In this document: positions 33,011-44,600 of the stretch, piece after piece | Position numbering within the stretch: the stretch's first letter is position 1 | Layout of the letters: every line of letters begins with the position of its first letter | NCBI GenBank assembly: GCA_019614645.1 | Contig: JABWDB010000018.1 | Coordinates: 744,001 to 808,000 of the forward strand | Reading direction: 5' to 3' | Length of the DNA: 64,000 nucleotides | Origin: Stratiolaelaps scimitus | Taxonomy: Eukaryota; Arthropoda; Arachnida; Mesostigmata; Laelapidae | Notes under the pieces: generated by a model | The model's database searches: none | The model's input: only the letters and a program-made list of their open reading frames with translations | Told to the model about the DNA's origin: nothing | Program-made: the position numbers and the translations under genes

Positions 33011-34610
33011 ATATTGTAACGAGGTCAGTGAGACAGACCTACCTCCAGACATCGATCACCGCGCACGTGGCAGATCACCGAGTGAGACAGAGGTACCGCC
33101 ACACAGCGATCACCGTGCACGTAGCATATCATCAGCGCAATGTGCTAGTCAGGTGAGACAAACATGGCACAAACGACGAGCACCGTGCACTTGGCGTGCC
33201 ACTGTTGAATGTGGATTGAGATGGGGGGGGGACAACTCTCCACCGGCAGGTGATGCTGTGATGGTCTAGTGGTGAGCGTCTTAGACTACTAGACCGGAGG
33301 GACTCGTATGTGTTGGGTTCAAATCCTGTCAGACGCGGAGAATCTTTGGAGTTCTTTGTCATCTTTCTTTATCGGAGGATTCTTGTCAGGTACGAGTAAG
33401 GCAGAGAATAAGCAAAGGTGGCCCCGACAGGTCCTCATAGTAATACCTAAAGGTTAAGAGCTGAGGCCTGTCAGATAGGGGAACAGCTGAGGATCAGCTC
33501 GAAAAACAGTTTAGGTGATGCTGTGATTGGTCGTAATGCTGCTGCCCCCGCCGCAGGGCACCAGCTGATACTGGCGGCGTATTGGTGCAACATGGTGGAC
33601 AGCCACTCGGAAGAAGTACTGGATCTCTAAGAAATACTGTTAATGATTAGTGAAATATGGTCCACCAGCTGCACTGAGGCATCGAGGAATTAATGGGCTA
33701 TATTTGACCAACAGTGATACCGAAGTAAAGTTACTGTAGGCGGTAAGAGGGGGAGGAGTTAATTTGTTAAGCGGTAATTGGGGTGTGGGCTCAGAGTGGG
33801 TAGCTCAACTTTACCTACGCTTCCGAAGGTGACTCAGCACTAGTCTACCGCAAGGACGATACAGAGTTGTGGTGGATATCTCGACGCCGGTGGATGTACT
33901 CTCGTCTAACGTGCTAACGTGCAAGCGTTCTAACGTTCGACGGTACGACTGTACAAGACTTACCCCGTGCGGGGCCTTTACCTGTTTCACTCTGGCTGAA
34001 CCGGGCGCATTTCGCCCTCTAATCACATCGACCAATCATACAACAATCTGTGTCCGTAATTCCGCTGGCCAATCACACATCGCGTCTGCAACACCAGCGG
34101 CCGGCAACTATTCTCATCATCATTAGTATCATCAACATAAACACCGTATTTGTGGTTCAGGAGTAGTCTCTACTATGTTCACTACAGTAACTTCACTTCG
34201 GTATCACTGTTGGTCAAAGGTCGCCTATTAACTCGTCGATGCCTCAGTGCAGCTGCTGGACCATATTTCACTAATTATTATCAGTACTTCTTAGAGATCT
34301 AGTACTTCTTCCGAGTGGTTGTCCACCACGTTGCACCAATACGCCTCTAGTATCAGCTGGTGCCCAGCGGCGGCGGTGTCGGCAGCCGCGTCGGCGACAG
34401 CAGCATTACGACGAATCACAGCGTCACATGCCGGTGGAGAGATGTCCCCCGCATCTCAATCCACATTCAACAGTGGCACGCCATGTGCACGGTGCTCGTC
34501 GTTTGTGCCATGTTTGTCTTACCTGACTAGCACATTGCGTTGGTGATATGCTACGTGTACGGTGATCGCTGTGTGGCGGTACCTCTGTCTCACTGACCTC
34601 GTTACAATAT
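33011..34610. mobile_element. Fold-back DNA element with long inverted repeats
   Basis: The left arm is 33011-33739, of which 33263-33512 is an inserted SINE plus its site duplication. The right arm is 34182-34610. With the SINE removed, the arms are inverted copies over about 430 bases, roughly 90% alike by eye, from ATATTGTAACGAGGTCAGTG at the outer end to the inner block TTACTGTAG. The left outer arm has one extra subterminal unit of about 53 bases (a duplicated GTGAGACAG...GATCACCG block). The middle (33740-34181) has no transposase. A target duplication could not be fixed, since the flanks are themselves AT-palindromic. This matches a non-autonomous fold-back transposon. Confidence 0.8.
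33263..33512 (+). mobile_element. Full-length tRNA-derived SINE with target-site duplication
   Basis: A 250-base insert flanked by identical 15-base direct repeats (aggtgatgctgtgat at 33248-33262 and 33513-33527). The other arm of the host element shows the empty site, with one copy of this sequence. The 5' part has a box A (GGTCTAGTGGTGAGCG) and a box B (GGGTTCAAATCC), so it is tRNA-derived. The 3' 116 bases (33397-33512) include an internal hairpin (gacagg...cctgtc) and end in cagttt without poly-A. A second copy of the 3' part lies at 54437-54552. Confidence 0.88.
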
Positions 34611-34618
34611 TATACATG

Positions 34619-34620
34619 TA

Positions 34621-34660
<40 letters not shown>
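34619..34660. repeat. (TA)n microsatellite
   Basis: About 40 bases of TA with two small breaks, bordering the right arm of the fold-back element. Confidence 0.9.
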
Positions 34661-35766
34661 TTGCAATAACACTGGCGGGTACTGGGGAGTGTGCTATCAG
34701 TCAATCGCCCGCCTGTCACTGGGTTGGCAAGACCAATTTCGAACGTACGAGATCGCACAGGCGCGAGGGTTGCTTTCTGTAGCTGTCAACATATTTTGCC
34801 ACGACCCAGATGCTAAACGATGCTATTTCTGTTACTTTCGAAGCTCTGCGTGTCGTTCATATCAAGTTGTGGGACCTCGCCAAACCTTTCCTCGAAAACG
34901 GACCGATATGTGGAGACGAATTCCACCACAGAAACAGCTACAATATTTGACAACCGACAATGTTCTCTTTTTTATAACATTGACAAATCTAAATTGATGA
35001 CCACACCGGAATCATCCACGTGCGACAAGTTGGGACTTGCTTTCGTCTGACAGAAATCGCCATCAGGCCACACAGAAATTCAAAATGCGTAGATGAAGTG
35101 TTAATACGTTATTACATTGACAACATGAGAATCGCCCAGTCATATGACTGATGGTATATGATTGAATATTATGCAATTGGTGATTGACGATTCAACCGCC
35201 AGGCGGCAGCACTGCCCGATTTTCTTGGCGGGAACTTTCGAAACAATCGTATCTCACAAGAGCAAGTGTGTAATGCCAATCATCCATTAATTAACTATAG
35301 TTGAATACCCCACGTCGCACGACGAATAGAAATCGGCTTCGCAGTTCACACGTCTCGGCAAACGCGGAAACAATTGAGGATTCTTTCTTCTATTGCTTCA
35401 GTGCTGACATCTCGGCAACGAGTGGCCCCCAGGCAACGAGGAACAGAGCGAACGGGTAACTTTGCATGCTATTCGATTGCTTTTCGTCGAGGGGGTTTTT
35501 TTTTGTTTGGAATGTTTTACGCGTGTTACTCACCATTGACGCTTAGGCTTGTCGCCTTCGTCCTCACACGAAGCGTTATCACAAAAATCCATTAACGACT
35601 TAGCCCAGTGGAATGGTAATTAGCAACATGGACAGACTGTATGCCGACAAATGCAAGTTGAGGTAACAAAGATTTCATCCACTTAGAGGACACTACGCGA
35701 TAAACTTGTTGAGACGGTTCATTGACGAGAAGACGTAAAATAATCAAATTGTGTTCTTCTTTCTTC

Positions 35767-35767
<1 letters not shown>

Positions 35768-35805
<38 letters not shown>

Positions 35806-35818
35806 TATTATTATTATT
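35768..35818. repeat. (ATT)n microsatellite
   Basis: About 51 bases of TTA/ATT repeats with one short break. Confidence 0.95.
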
Positions 35819-36021
35819 GCTGCTGTTGTTGTTACTATTATTATAAGATTATTATCGTTATTGTTTATTCCTGTTAACATCTAGGCCACAATTGTACCCG
35901 GGGCACGTGTACTATAATAACAATATTTTATCATGGATATATAGACTTTGTAACAACTAATCGGTAGATCCAATTACCAAAGCAGTATTCGATCCGCATA
36001 CTGCTAAAAATAGCAGTTCTC

Positions 36022-36203
36022 TCAAGTATTCCCCCTCATTTCGATCGCTTGCACTGGCCTCCATACTCTTTGCAAGACCTTTAATACATCTTTCCGAATA
36101 CTTGCTAATTGGTCCCATGACATTGAAATCAATTTGAGGAAGACGTGTCTGCCTAAGGCCTGCGCATTTGTGGGCTCTTCGTCTGCATGTTCTCTCACCC
36201 ATC
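36022..36203 (-). CDS. Candidate terminal exon, unrecognised protein
   Basis: On the minus strand a good acceptor (cactgtttccactccag) at 36204 opens, in phase 1, a helical-looking stretch of 60 residues (WVREHADEEPTNAQALGRH, then VFLKLISMSWDQLASIRKD, then VLKVLQRVW) ending at TGA. Composition is typical of coding sequence and unlike the flanks. No upstream exon was found on the minus strand within reach, so the gene would start far upstream or the exon is a relic. No family was recognised. Confidence 0.3.
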
Positions 36204-37377
36204 CTGGAGTGGAAACACTGTGATGTATACACATATGTGCATAACAGTACATATGTATATGTGAGCCAAAGAATACAAAACTCTTTATTGTTATACAATG
36301 CAGTATATATATATATATATATACGTGTACTAGAAGCTAACCAGAGAGAGAGAGAGAGTCCAGAAGGATCGATTCCCAGCTGGCAACCCCAAAAATCAAT
36401 CAAAGCCTCCATATTGCCAGTTGACCTTTTTTTTTACTTCAATGCTGTGTCATTATGTATAATAACATAACAATAAGCAACGTTAGACATGAACTAAAGT
36501 GCAATACATTTTTGAGAACAACATTATCTATGTGATTTGCCGCCACTGTCCGTCATTGTCTAACAATTTGGCTAATAACTTTAAGCTGGCAGGGATTCAT
36601 CGGGTTGGTTGAATTTATAGTATGTATTTATAATACAGGTATCTGGTGAGGAGCTGATTGAACAATTCGATATTGTTGTGTGTTTCTTTCTTAGAGGTGC
36701 GCAGTAGCATACGTACGAACGCTGTGTAATGTTCGTTAGGCGCGCTCTAATTATACAAGGCTAAAGAACAGAAGAAGTTTGGCAGGCGTTCCGAACATAC
36801 ACACTTTGGGGGCTCGAAAGAATCATGGACAGTCGACCACTGACCTCGACCTAAGTAGCTCATTAGTATACGAAGCTATAGTGATTAGAGCGGCGTACGG
36901 AGAAGAGCGGGAAAGGCGGCGGATAACGCCATGGTCGTCGTACAAATGTCTCACGACAACATCGAGATCAGGACGTGGACGACGTGACGTAGCCAGAACA
37001 CACCTCGCTGTTCCAAGATTTGAATATTCATTCGAACAGTGATTTAACGACATTCACGCAGCATCAATATCTTTTTGTTGGAGATTCCAAATAGATAAGC
37101 ATTAGGGAAATGAGGTGAACTTGTTTGTGTTTCAACGTTCTCACTAAAAATCCAAACTAAGAAATTCAGTATAATGAGAAAATACGCTAAGTTATGCCGA
37201 AACATCCCTGTGGAGCGCTGTTAATTAACAATCTTATGATATGCTGCTTCTTCTATTACAAAGCGGTCAAAACGGAGTAGTTTATCTGTGCGATATAATA
37301 ATATAATAGTGTATATTAGTTGGAGAAAAATTCCCTCGTCACAAGAGTGACCTAGAATATGATTGGATTTTGAAAGC
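36204..37377. other. Intergenic or intronic
   Basis: TA run at 36304-36323 and a short AG run near 36344-36357. No supported gene. Confidence 0.35.
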
Positions 37378-38033
37378 ATGAGTACAAGTGAAGGGGATAT
37401 TCAGCACTCTAGTGACAAAACTGCGTTATATGGCACACCAGATAAAATTGCAGAATGCAATCGTGATAGGGAAGATTCTCGAAAACCTGAATTTTCGTTA
37501 CAACCACTCAAAACGGGATTAACGAGTTGCTCATGGGACCGCACCTCCACAACCAGTGAACTATGATATTGTTTGGGAGAGACCAGTAACGGATTTTGAT
37601 GGCACGATGGTGCATAACATATACAATAGCCCCGTACACTAACAACTCTGTCTTTCTCTCTCTCTTTCACACAGACGGTTTTCCAGTCGACGTTTCGTGC
37701 ACAGGTCATTATGCACAACGGGTTGGCATTTCAAATTGTATGTTGGGCTTCAGTAAAAGAACAATGCAAATAGCGCCGAACAAGGGTGTGTATGCACTTT
37801 CCCTGAGGGTAGTTGTCGAAGGAAAGGAAAAAAAAATTGACGTGAAGCCGTCTCAACTACGAGGCAGCCTTATGTACATTCTACCCTCGCCAAACCGAAG
37901 GATGAACGACGACTGTTCGGTCGATCGAAGGCAGACGGAAAGCGTCCCGAATCGCAACGCGCCAACGCCGACGGACGCCAAGCCGCCAAGCAGCCCCGGA
38001 CCCTTTCACACTGTCGAATACTGTTTCAGATGA
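37378..38033 (+). CDS. Hypothetical two-exon protein
   Basis: Model: exons 37378-37555 and 37675-38033 with a 119-base intron. Phases agree (phase 1). The acceptor has a very strong pyrimidine tract (tctttctctctctctttcacacag), while the donor (CCA then GTGAAC) is weaker. Exon 1 encodes a hydrophilic N-terminus (MSTSEGDIQHSSDKTALYG). Exon 2 encodes a mixed region with three Cys (GFPVDVSCTGHYAQR, MLGFSKRTMQ) and ends in a Pro/Asp-rich tail (NAPTPTDAKPPSSPGPF) and a stop. Total is about 178 residues. No membrane segment, signal peptide or known domain was seen. Confidence 0.4.
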
Positions 38034-38987
38034 GCGCATTTTTGATCAAACGTAGATAAGGCTAAAGCAACCCCGACGTCCGCGAACGCGATAGAAAAGA
38101 AAGTAATATCAGCGAACAAAATCTAAGTCCAGATGACATCGACGAGGTGTCGACGTGAAGTTGGCGTAGACATTGGCGTAGACAAACCGCCCCGGGTCAC
38201 AAAATCGATTTCGCATCCCACAACCCTTGTTCGCCTTGGGATCCAAACAGCCTTCAACGTACCTCATTCTGTGCGAGACGGGCGTCAAAATGCAAATTAA
38301 AATTGCCAGCTATTCGTTTGGACAGGCGCGACTTGGAGGAGCCCGGGAAGAAGATTTGAATAATCGCCTTCCATCATTTCTCTCTTTTTAGGGACCACGT
38401 AGCAGTTCTTTCCCCGGTGCAGTGTTGAATATTCTGCTAGTTTCTTATGTCGTCAAGACACAGGCGAAGCGATATGTCAATGATCTACAGATAATAGAAC
38501 AAAATAGCATCTTTATGGATAGTTGCCACAAAGATATTCCATATCTAATCTGATTGTGTGCTTCGAATAGTGGATTTACGATGAGAGCCGTGCATCGTAT
38601 ATGCATAGATAACCACTAAAGTATTGTCAGCTATTAACTATAATAACAACAACAAAGTAACAAAAAAAGTAGCAACAAATAACAAAAATAAAAAAAGTAA
38701 CAAAGAATAGAAAAAACGCACAAGATATATTCAAAAATTACAGCCTAAGCTCAATTGTTACCTGTACTAGACAAATACTAACTAAGCCTTTATCGCATTG
38801 ATTAATCAGCCCCATCTCGCTAGGGACACCGTCAACTTTCGCGGATACATTTCATATACGAATAGCAGAGGCTCACGTTTTGTTAGGGGTCTCTCCGGCA
38901 AGCCCTTGTAATTCTTAACCTCGAGGATGATCACTTTTTCCACCCGCCCCCTTATGGACCTATTTATATTGCAAAGGACAAACGCGT
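38034..38987. other. Intergenic
   Basis: A-rich around 38640-38730. No gene was supported. Confidence 0.4.
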
Positions 38988-40461
38988 ATGGGTGTGACTA
39001 TGCTGATATCGATAAACAGCACAGAGAAGAACGTAAATATCTCCGAACGCCGAAACATGGAATATGAACATTGTGTGGAAACGCTTGCTGATGGGCGCGA
39101 GCGGTGGAACTTAATTTCAACTGCTGACCAAGTGAGGGTAAGTTCAGATAAAGTTGGACGCCCACAGGGGATTGTCCGCGAGGCAACGACCGCACAAGGA
39201 AGCCGAATCTCAGCCCTAACCCAGATAAGCTTGTTGGCGACCACCGTGACCTCTCGAAGCTCAATGCGTTGCAATGGTCTTGGTCCTGTAGTAACTCGTA
39301 ATATCTGGTAGACGCCAGACAAGTCCGGCTACCGAATATACGAAATACCGACTGAGATCTACCGTGCAATCTTGGCCCCAGTCTGACAGTGGAGCAGCTC
39401 ATGAGACTCTGCAGCGCTGGCGCCTTAATCCCCTCACTTAACTTGTCAACCGATGCAAAGCGTAGTGATTTATATTCTCTCCACAGTGCTGCCCATAGCG
39501 AAGATGGCTTACTTTAGAAGAGAAGCCCTGCTGCACCAATATCATGTTGGAAGTCAACGCCACACCTTTTGCGGTTCATGGGATTTTAGCCGCCTTGGGC
39601 ACGTGGACGTTGAAGAAATTGTACGCAACTTACGCTTGGTAATATACACGAATATGATGATACAAGTGAAAGCACCATCGTATGATAGTGTATCTTCTAA
39701 AAATCTATTCACTAGAAAAGAATTGCTCATTCATAGATTTCCACTGATTATGCCTTCTTAACAATCCCTCTCACAGCATTGATGAGCTGTGACTTAACCG
39801 TACGCAAGGCGCACATGGTGTATATTTTATGTCATGTTTGATCTGATGTACCTGAAACTCGAGCATAGATCAGATATGCCGAATCAGTGTTGCTCGCAAT
39901 GATCTACATACTTATTTTATTATATAGATATCGTACTCGCTCATTTGACCTTCTTAGAATCGTAGAACACTACGGATCGTACTACATGCAACCTCTTCGA
40001 GCCCTGTGTGGCTATTTACGAACATAGAAACTACGCGAACAATGCGACAAGCTGCGATGTACGAACATAGCCTGCCATTAGGCTGGCAGACGGAACATAC
40101 AAATTGTATTTTTGGAACAGGCCTCTATCACAGTGCACACAGCGCACTCGAAATGTATTCTATTGATGTTCGCCATACGCGCCATATCTGATTGAACATG
40201 CAGGAGATTCAAAGCCGGATACAAATGATGAAATATCTTATCATTCCTTCCCCTGCATGACATCATCCATCCCACCTGCTCTGCTGATAATGGCGGTGAC
40301 GCCGCTGCACAGCGCCTACATGTACAAGCATGACGCAATGGAATTTGTGGACATTTCTGCATGGGTCCGTGTGTGTGCACCTGGTGAAGCGCCAAGCGAA
40401 GCCGACACTCGAAAGCGTCCCTCGTTGAAGGGCAAATGAACGAAGCTGGTGTTGGTATGCA
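38988..40461 (+). other. Coding-like stretches with splice signals, no full model
   Basis: Several plus-strand segments look coding and have sharp splice edges. 38988-39137 starts with ATG (MGVTMLISINSTEKNV) and ends at a perfect donor, AGG then GTAAGT, phase 0. 39487-39638 has acceptor ttctctccacag, phase 1 to 0, and contains MAYFRREALLHQYHVGSQRH. 39928-40027 has phase 2 and reads to a stop (FDLLRIVEHYGSYYMQPLRA). 40313-40439 has phase 2 and reads to a stop. The phases do not chain, so these may be alternative exons, relics or chance. Overlapping minus-strand open frames of 120-160 codons also exist, so strand is not certain. Confidence 0.25.
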
Positions 40462-42904
40462 ATGCTCAAAAACCCCCCCGGGCCCCTCGTGATTCCTAAC
40501 ACGAGGAATTTGAGAACAACGGACCGTGAATTTATTGCAGCACTCGTGCTGACTAGGCATACTCGGGACGGGAATGGGACTTCACCTCATTGTCTGTTTG
40601 AAATTTGCATGCGGTTTCATTTTAAAGGGGCCGCCCTTGACGGGTGAGCTGGTTACCTTCGAGTGTCCGTCAATTTCTCTACGTTTATGTTCCTCTGAGA
40701 TAAGATAATGATAGATACTAGAAGGCGCCGTGATGAAAGCGAGACACCCCTAATAGAACGACGTAAATGCGTACGCACACGATCGCGAAGGGTACGCCAA
40801 CTACTCTGCTAGGGTGAATGCAACAGCTGATCGGTGGAATGCATGGTGTTGGTTTTATTTCCCCGAGTCCAACCGGGCTGCAGTGATTCGTATGTAGTTC
40901 AGGTGAAGAATATTTCCAACACCGACTTGATGGCTAGACAAGATGCGTCGCATCCCTGCGTTATCAATGCCTGGTACTAGACAAGGGTGTGTCGTTACTT
41001 GGACGCATTGCTGAACGCCGCCAGCAGGTCTCACCAGTACGGGAAGCAGCTTGTGAAGTGTACCATTACCACACTAAAGCGAGTTTCATCATTTCTTTCG
41101 ATCCGAACCTTGTGGGGGTGGATTCCCGAAGACTTAGATGTTTGTCATGCATTAGAGAGGAGACCAGAAACGCCGGGGAGGCCGCCCTGCAGTAAATGAG
41201 ATGAATAGTTTCTAAGTGTCTCATAGTAGCTCACACGTACTTCTAATATGCTATTTAACATAGTGACTGTGTGAAAGTACTGAACGTGGGGTTAATGTTC
41301 CGAAATCGTTTCCTTGAATTGGGACTGATATTAAAACACCGGAATAATACCACCGGAGTAATGAAAAGCTAAGCCAGATAAGAATGATAATATCCAAGGA
41401 AATTATCTAAACAAAAACATTGTTGTAGCAGCATGCGAATAACACTTTGAAATAAAAAAACAAACAACATTTTGGCAGCGAAGCAAAAAAGAAACTACAC
41501 AGTCAGTGGGATTATCGTGCGCATGTTCTAAAATATGCTTTGAGTCAGATTGATACCGATAAACATGATCGTATATGTTTGAGATAGCTGTCAAGTCAGA
41601 TTAGAAAGACGCAACGCAGCCTAATAGTCGAGAGGAAGCAATTAATAAGCAATGCAAAGTGTACTATAGTTTTGAAGGAGTGCTATGCTCGTACTGCGAA
41701 GCGTCTGGTGTCTTTGCAGACTGTCGAAGAGGCATGTTTAGTACGAGGTATTACGAGGATCAAATATGACGATCTTGTAGATTATATGCCAGATGTCGAT
41801 TATTCCAACAAGCGGAAGAGACTATTGGACAAGTATATCAAGACGTAAAGTTTTGAGTTGAGATAGGTTAGGTTGGAGAAATCCTTCGGATTCAACGGCG
41901 AAACATTGCGGTCCGAAATCAATTCCACAAAGGACTTGTGAAATGAACATCACGGATGCTATGTATTGCCTATCATATCCGATGCTCGTCTATTCGCCCT
42001 TCGAATAAATTTTGAATTCGGCCCTTTGCTTGTTCCTCGCCAATGTTTCCCGTAGCTATATTAGCGGGAAAATTACCAAAGTCTTGGGACCCCGTCAGCC
42101 TGGATTTGGAACCGTGGGTTGCTTGGAACATTCATTTATCATCAGCCAAGAGAAGCGCTCCTCTTGGCGAAACTTGATTTCCGCAACGCGTTTAACTCAT
42201 CGTGCGGTAACTTATGCTGAAAGCAGTTAAAGATCATGCGCCAGAAATTTTCCAATTTTCGATCAGGCATGTGATGTAAATAGACACAACTTATACACGA
42301 GTGTATTCAGCAATTTCTACTGATGAGGTAGCAAAGAATATAGGACCTCTCAAGTTGTAGGTTCTCTCAAGACCCTAGGCCGGTGCACGGCTGGACACCA
42401 TCCTTCCCCTCCGCATTGGCACTTTACTTGACGATCAGTACTCCCGTATTTCAGTAGGTTCTCGTTTAGGCCGTGCACTGGTTTCTGCCCACTCCTGTTG
42501 TTGCGGTGAGATAGTAGATGAACTCGGTCGTCAAGATCTTCCGTGTAAATAATAAAAAGCGCGACACGTGGCCCCAGGCACTCTCTTCTAAATGAAACCT
42601 TGACCAGAATCCTTCGATCTGCATCTATATCTTCTGTTTGTGAATGGCCGTGTCCTCGCCGCTCTAATGGGGAATGTCTTTGACTAATATTGCTTTAAAC
42701 TTCTAGTCTTCGAAACTCTTGCAGGACTTGGGAGTACGGCCTTCGAACTTTGTACATTCATGCGGAGAAAGACTATCGTCAGTTGGAGAGGATCCCCATG
42801 AAGGAGAATTGTTAATCCGACGATTTTTGATCGGTATACAAAAATATATCAACGCAAGCCCCATTTTGGGTGCGCTTAGACACTGGGGCGATGGACGGTC
42901 TTGA
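40462..42904 (+). CDS. Hypothetical three-exon protein
   Basis: Exons 40462-40643, 42065-42206 and 42725-42904 chain in phase (2, then 0) to 167 residues. The donors are GACGG/GTGAGC and GTGCG/GTAACT. The acceptors are ctatattag and gaaactcttgcag. Exon 1 includes TRNLRTTDREFIAALVLTRH, exon 2 GPRQPGFGTVGCLEHSFIIS, and exon 3 SSVGEDPHEGELLIRRFLIG before the stop. There is no signal peptide or membrane segment and I recognise no family. Another coding-like block (40986-41195, reads to a stop) sits in the first intron and does not fit this chain. The start codon context is weak, so an upstream exon is possible. Confidence 0.33.
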
Positions 42905-44209
42905 ATTGTGGTAAACATGATACTCTTGTTAATAATTAGTACAGGTTTATGGAATACAATCATTGCTCAAATTATATGAATAATAAATAATCTCCCGGTG
43001 AATATATACCGCGGTACTGTAAATAATCGTAATGATATTATTAACAATAATAAAAATAGTAATTGTACTAATATGAAACAATGTTAGATAATATTATAAA
43101 ACATATGCAGAGTTAAATTTTTATATTTTGCACTCATATCAACTAGATAGGATGAGCTCGTATGTTCCAAACGAAATAATGAGAGAAGAAATATTATATA
43201 TATACTCAGTTACAAAAATCGTTGAATGGTAAGGCACATGTTCATGTGTCTTACCATATTAGTTGTAATTAGTGCGAAAATGAATCTAACGATAACAACT
43301 TTATATATGTTAAATTTATTGCAATGATTGCTGGACCTAGCTGACAACCCCAGTATCAATTTCTTAAGCCTGAGGGGTAACATTGGTATGGTTGCGAATG
43401 GCGTTGCACAGTTAGCAACTAATAATAAATATAAATAATAAACTTGTACAGATTGTAAGAAGCAACAACACAGATTGTTAGAAGCATTCTCAGGGGCGAA
43501 CTGTTTATCAATCATTAAGGTATTAAATATTTTCTGACCTTCGGAAATGGCTACTAGCGCCTCGACTTCACAAGCAAATCCCAAGAGTTGACCCCAAACC
43601 ATAGGAATGGAGGTTTTGGAAATTCTGCTCAAACGTCGAAGAGTTGCCTACCACACCTATATCGAAGTTCGGGTGGCGTATCGGGCCTGTTTAAGGACGG
43701 CATCACCGAATCGTTGCTATAGCTTCGTCATGAACGTAGGCTCCATCATACTGCATAGTATTTCTGCAAGGCAAACTGCCAAATAGTTGCAAACCAGATA
43801 GAAAAATCGCAAACCACCATATTTCGACAGGACAGTGACCCCAACTCTTCGATGGAACGATTGCATTCAAGTGGTCGATCTCGCTATTTGGAGCGGTCAC
43901 TACATGCGTAAAGATTAAATGCAGTCCATAGCTGTGGATTCATTTTTAGAAGCGAAACGCCGACGGGTAGCACTGACTAAAGCAGTTCATTAACTGCGAC
44001 CAGTGACTAAAACAGAATGAAGCCTGCTATGGATACAGGACTGTGCATAGACTTAGCGAAGAAAGCACGCTGATGAGCATTCCCGCGGGGGGTGAACACG
44101 GGTGAGCACATAGATACATTGGAAACAGACAGGAAATGTATTTTGTATCAGCACAGAAAATGGCTCGTGTCAGTGCGCCAAACTTTTGCTGCTAGAGCTA
44201 AAATACCAG
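42905..44209. other. Intergenic, very AT-rich
   Basis: Holds a clean hairpin at 43226-43257 (tggtaaggcacatg and its complement with one G-T pair). The 140-codon minus-strand frame at 43210-43632 has no recognisable domain. Confidence 0.4.
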
Positions 44210-44600
44210 ACCTAGCTAGCTCTCTGAGAGTTTCTTAATGGTAGTATACTTTCCATTTGTGTTACCAGCCCAATGTCAACGTCGACTGCTTCTTGAAGTA
44301 GAACGATATTCGCGTAATCTACACCAAGCGCATGCCAAGTGACCTTTTTAATGCACGGAAACAACCATAGTCGCAAGAGCTTAAAACGTGTTGGAGAATA
44401 CAGGTAAACATTGTTGATCTCTATCCAGTCCGTTTTTAGCAGTCGTGTGGTGAGGTTTTGCGTTGTCATCAAGAAGCTCTACCGCGTGCTTTCTATGTTC
44501 GTTCCATTTGTCCGTGGGTTATTTTCGAGGACTCGGAGATATCGAGTTTCATCGACTTTTTTTCGCACAACCCAAACTTAAAAACGCCAAATCGCCGAGT
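44210..44600 (-). pseudogene. Mariner transposase relic (second copy)
   Basis: The minus strand reads VELLDDNAKPHHTTAKN, the mariner HDNARPH signature around the second Asp. In broken frames there follow a His-Leu pair as in LKRHLGG and the late NTNGKY motif (family: NGNYF). Stops are scattered. Related to the relic at 32640-33010. Confidence 0.5.

Larger units (their letters stand above)
34611..36021. other. Intergenic with microsatellites
   Basis: TA microsatellite at 34619-34660 directly beside the fold-back element, and an ATT run at 35768-35818. No gene was supported. Confidence 0.45.

Noticed and set aside
33250..33340. tRNA gene at the head of the SINE
   Set aside because: Boxes A and B are present but the acceptor and T stems do not pair. 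It lies exactly at the 5' end of an element with target duplication.
38998..39402. Minus-strand frame of 134 codons
   Set aside because: Three overlapping frames on both strands are open here, and none has a recognisable domain. The plus frame ends at a perfect donor, so it is slightly favoured.
40078..40560. 160-codon minus-strand frame
   Set aside because: No domain, no splice support, and it overlaps better-edged plus-strand segments.
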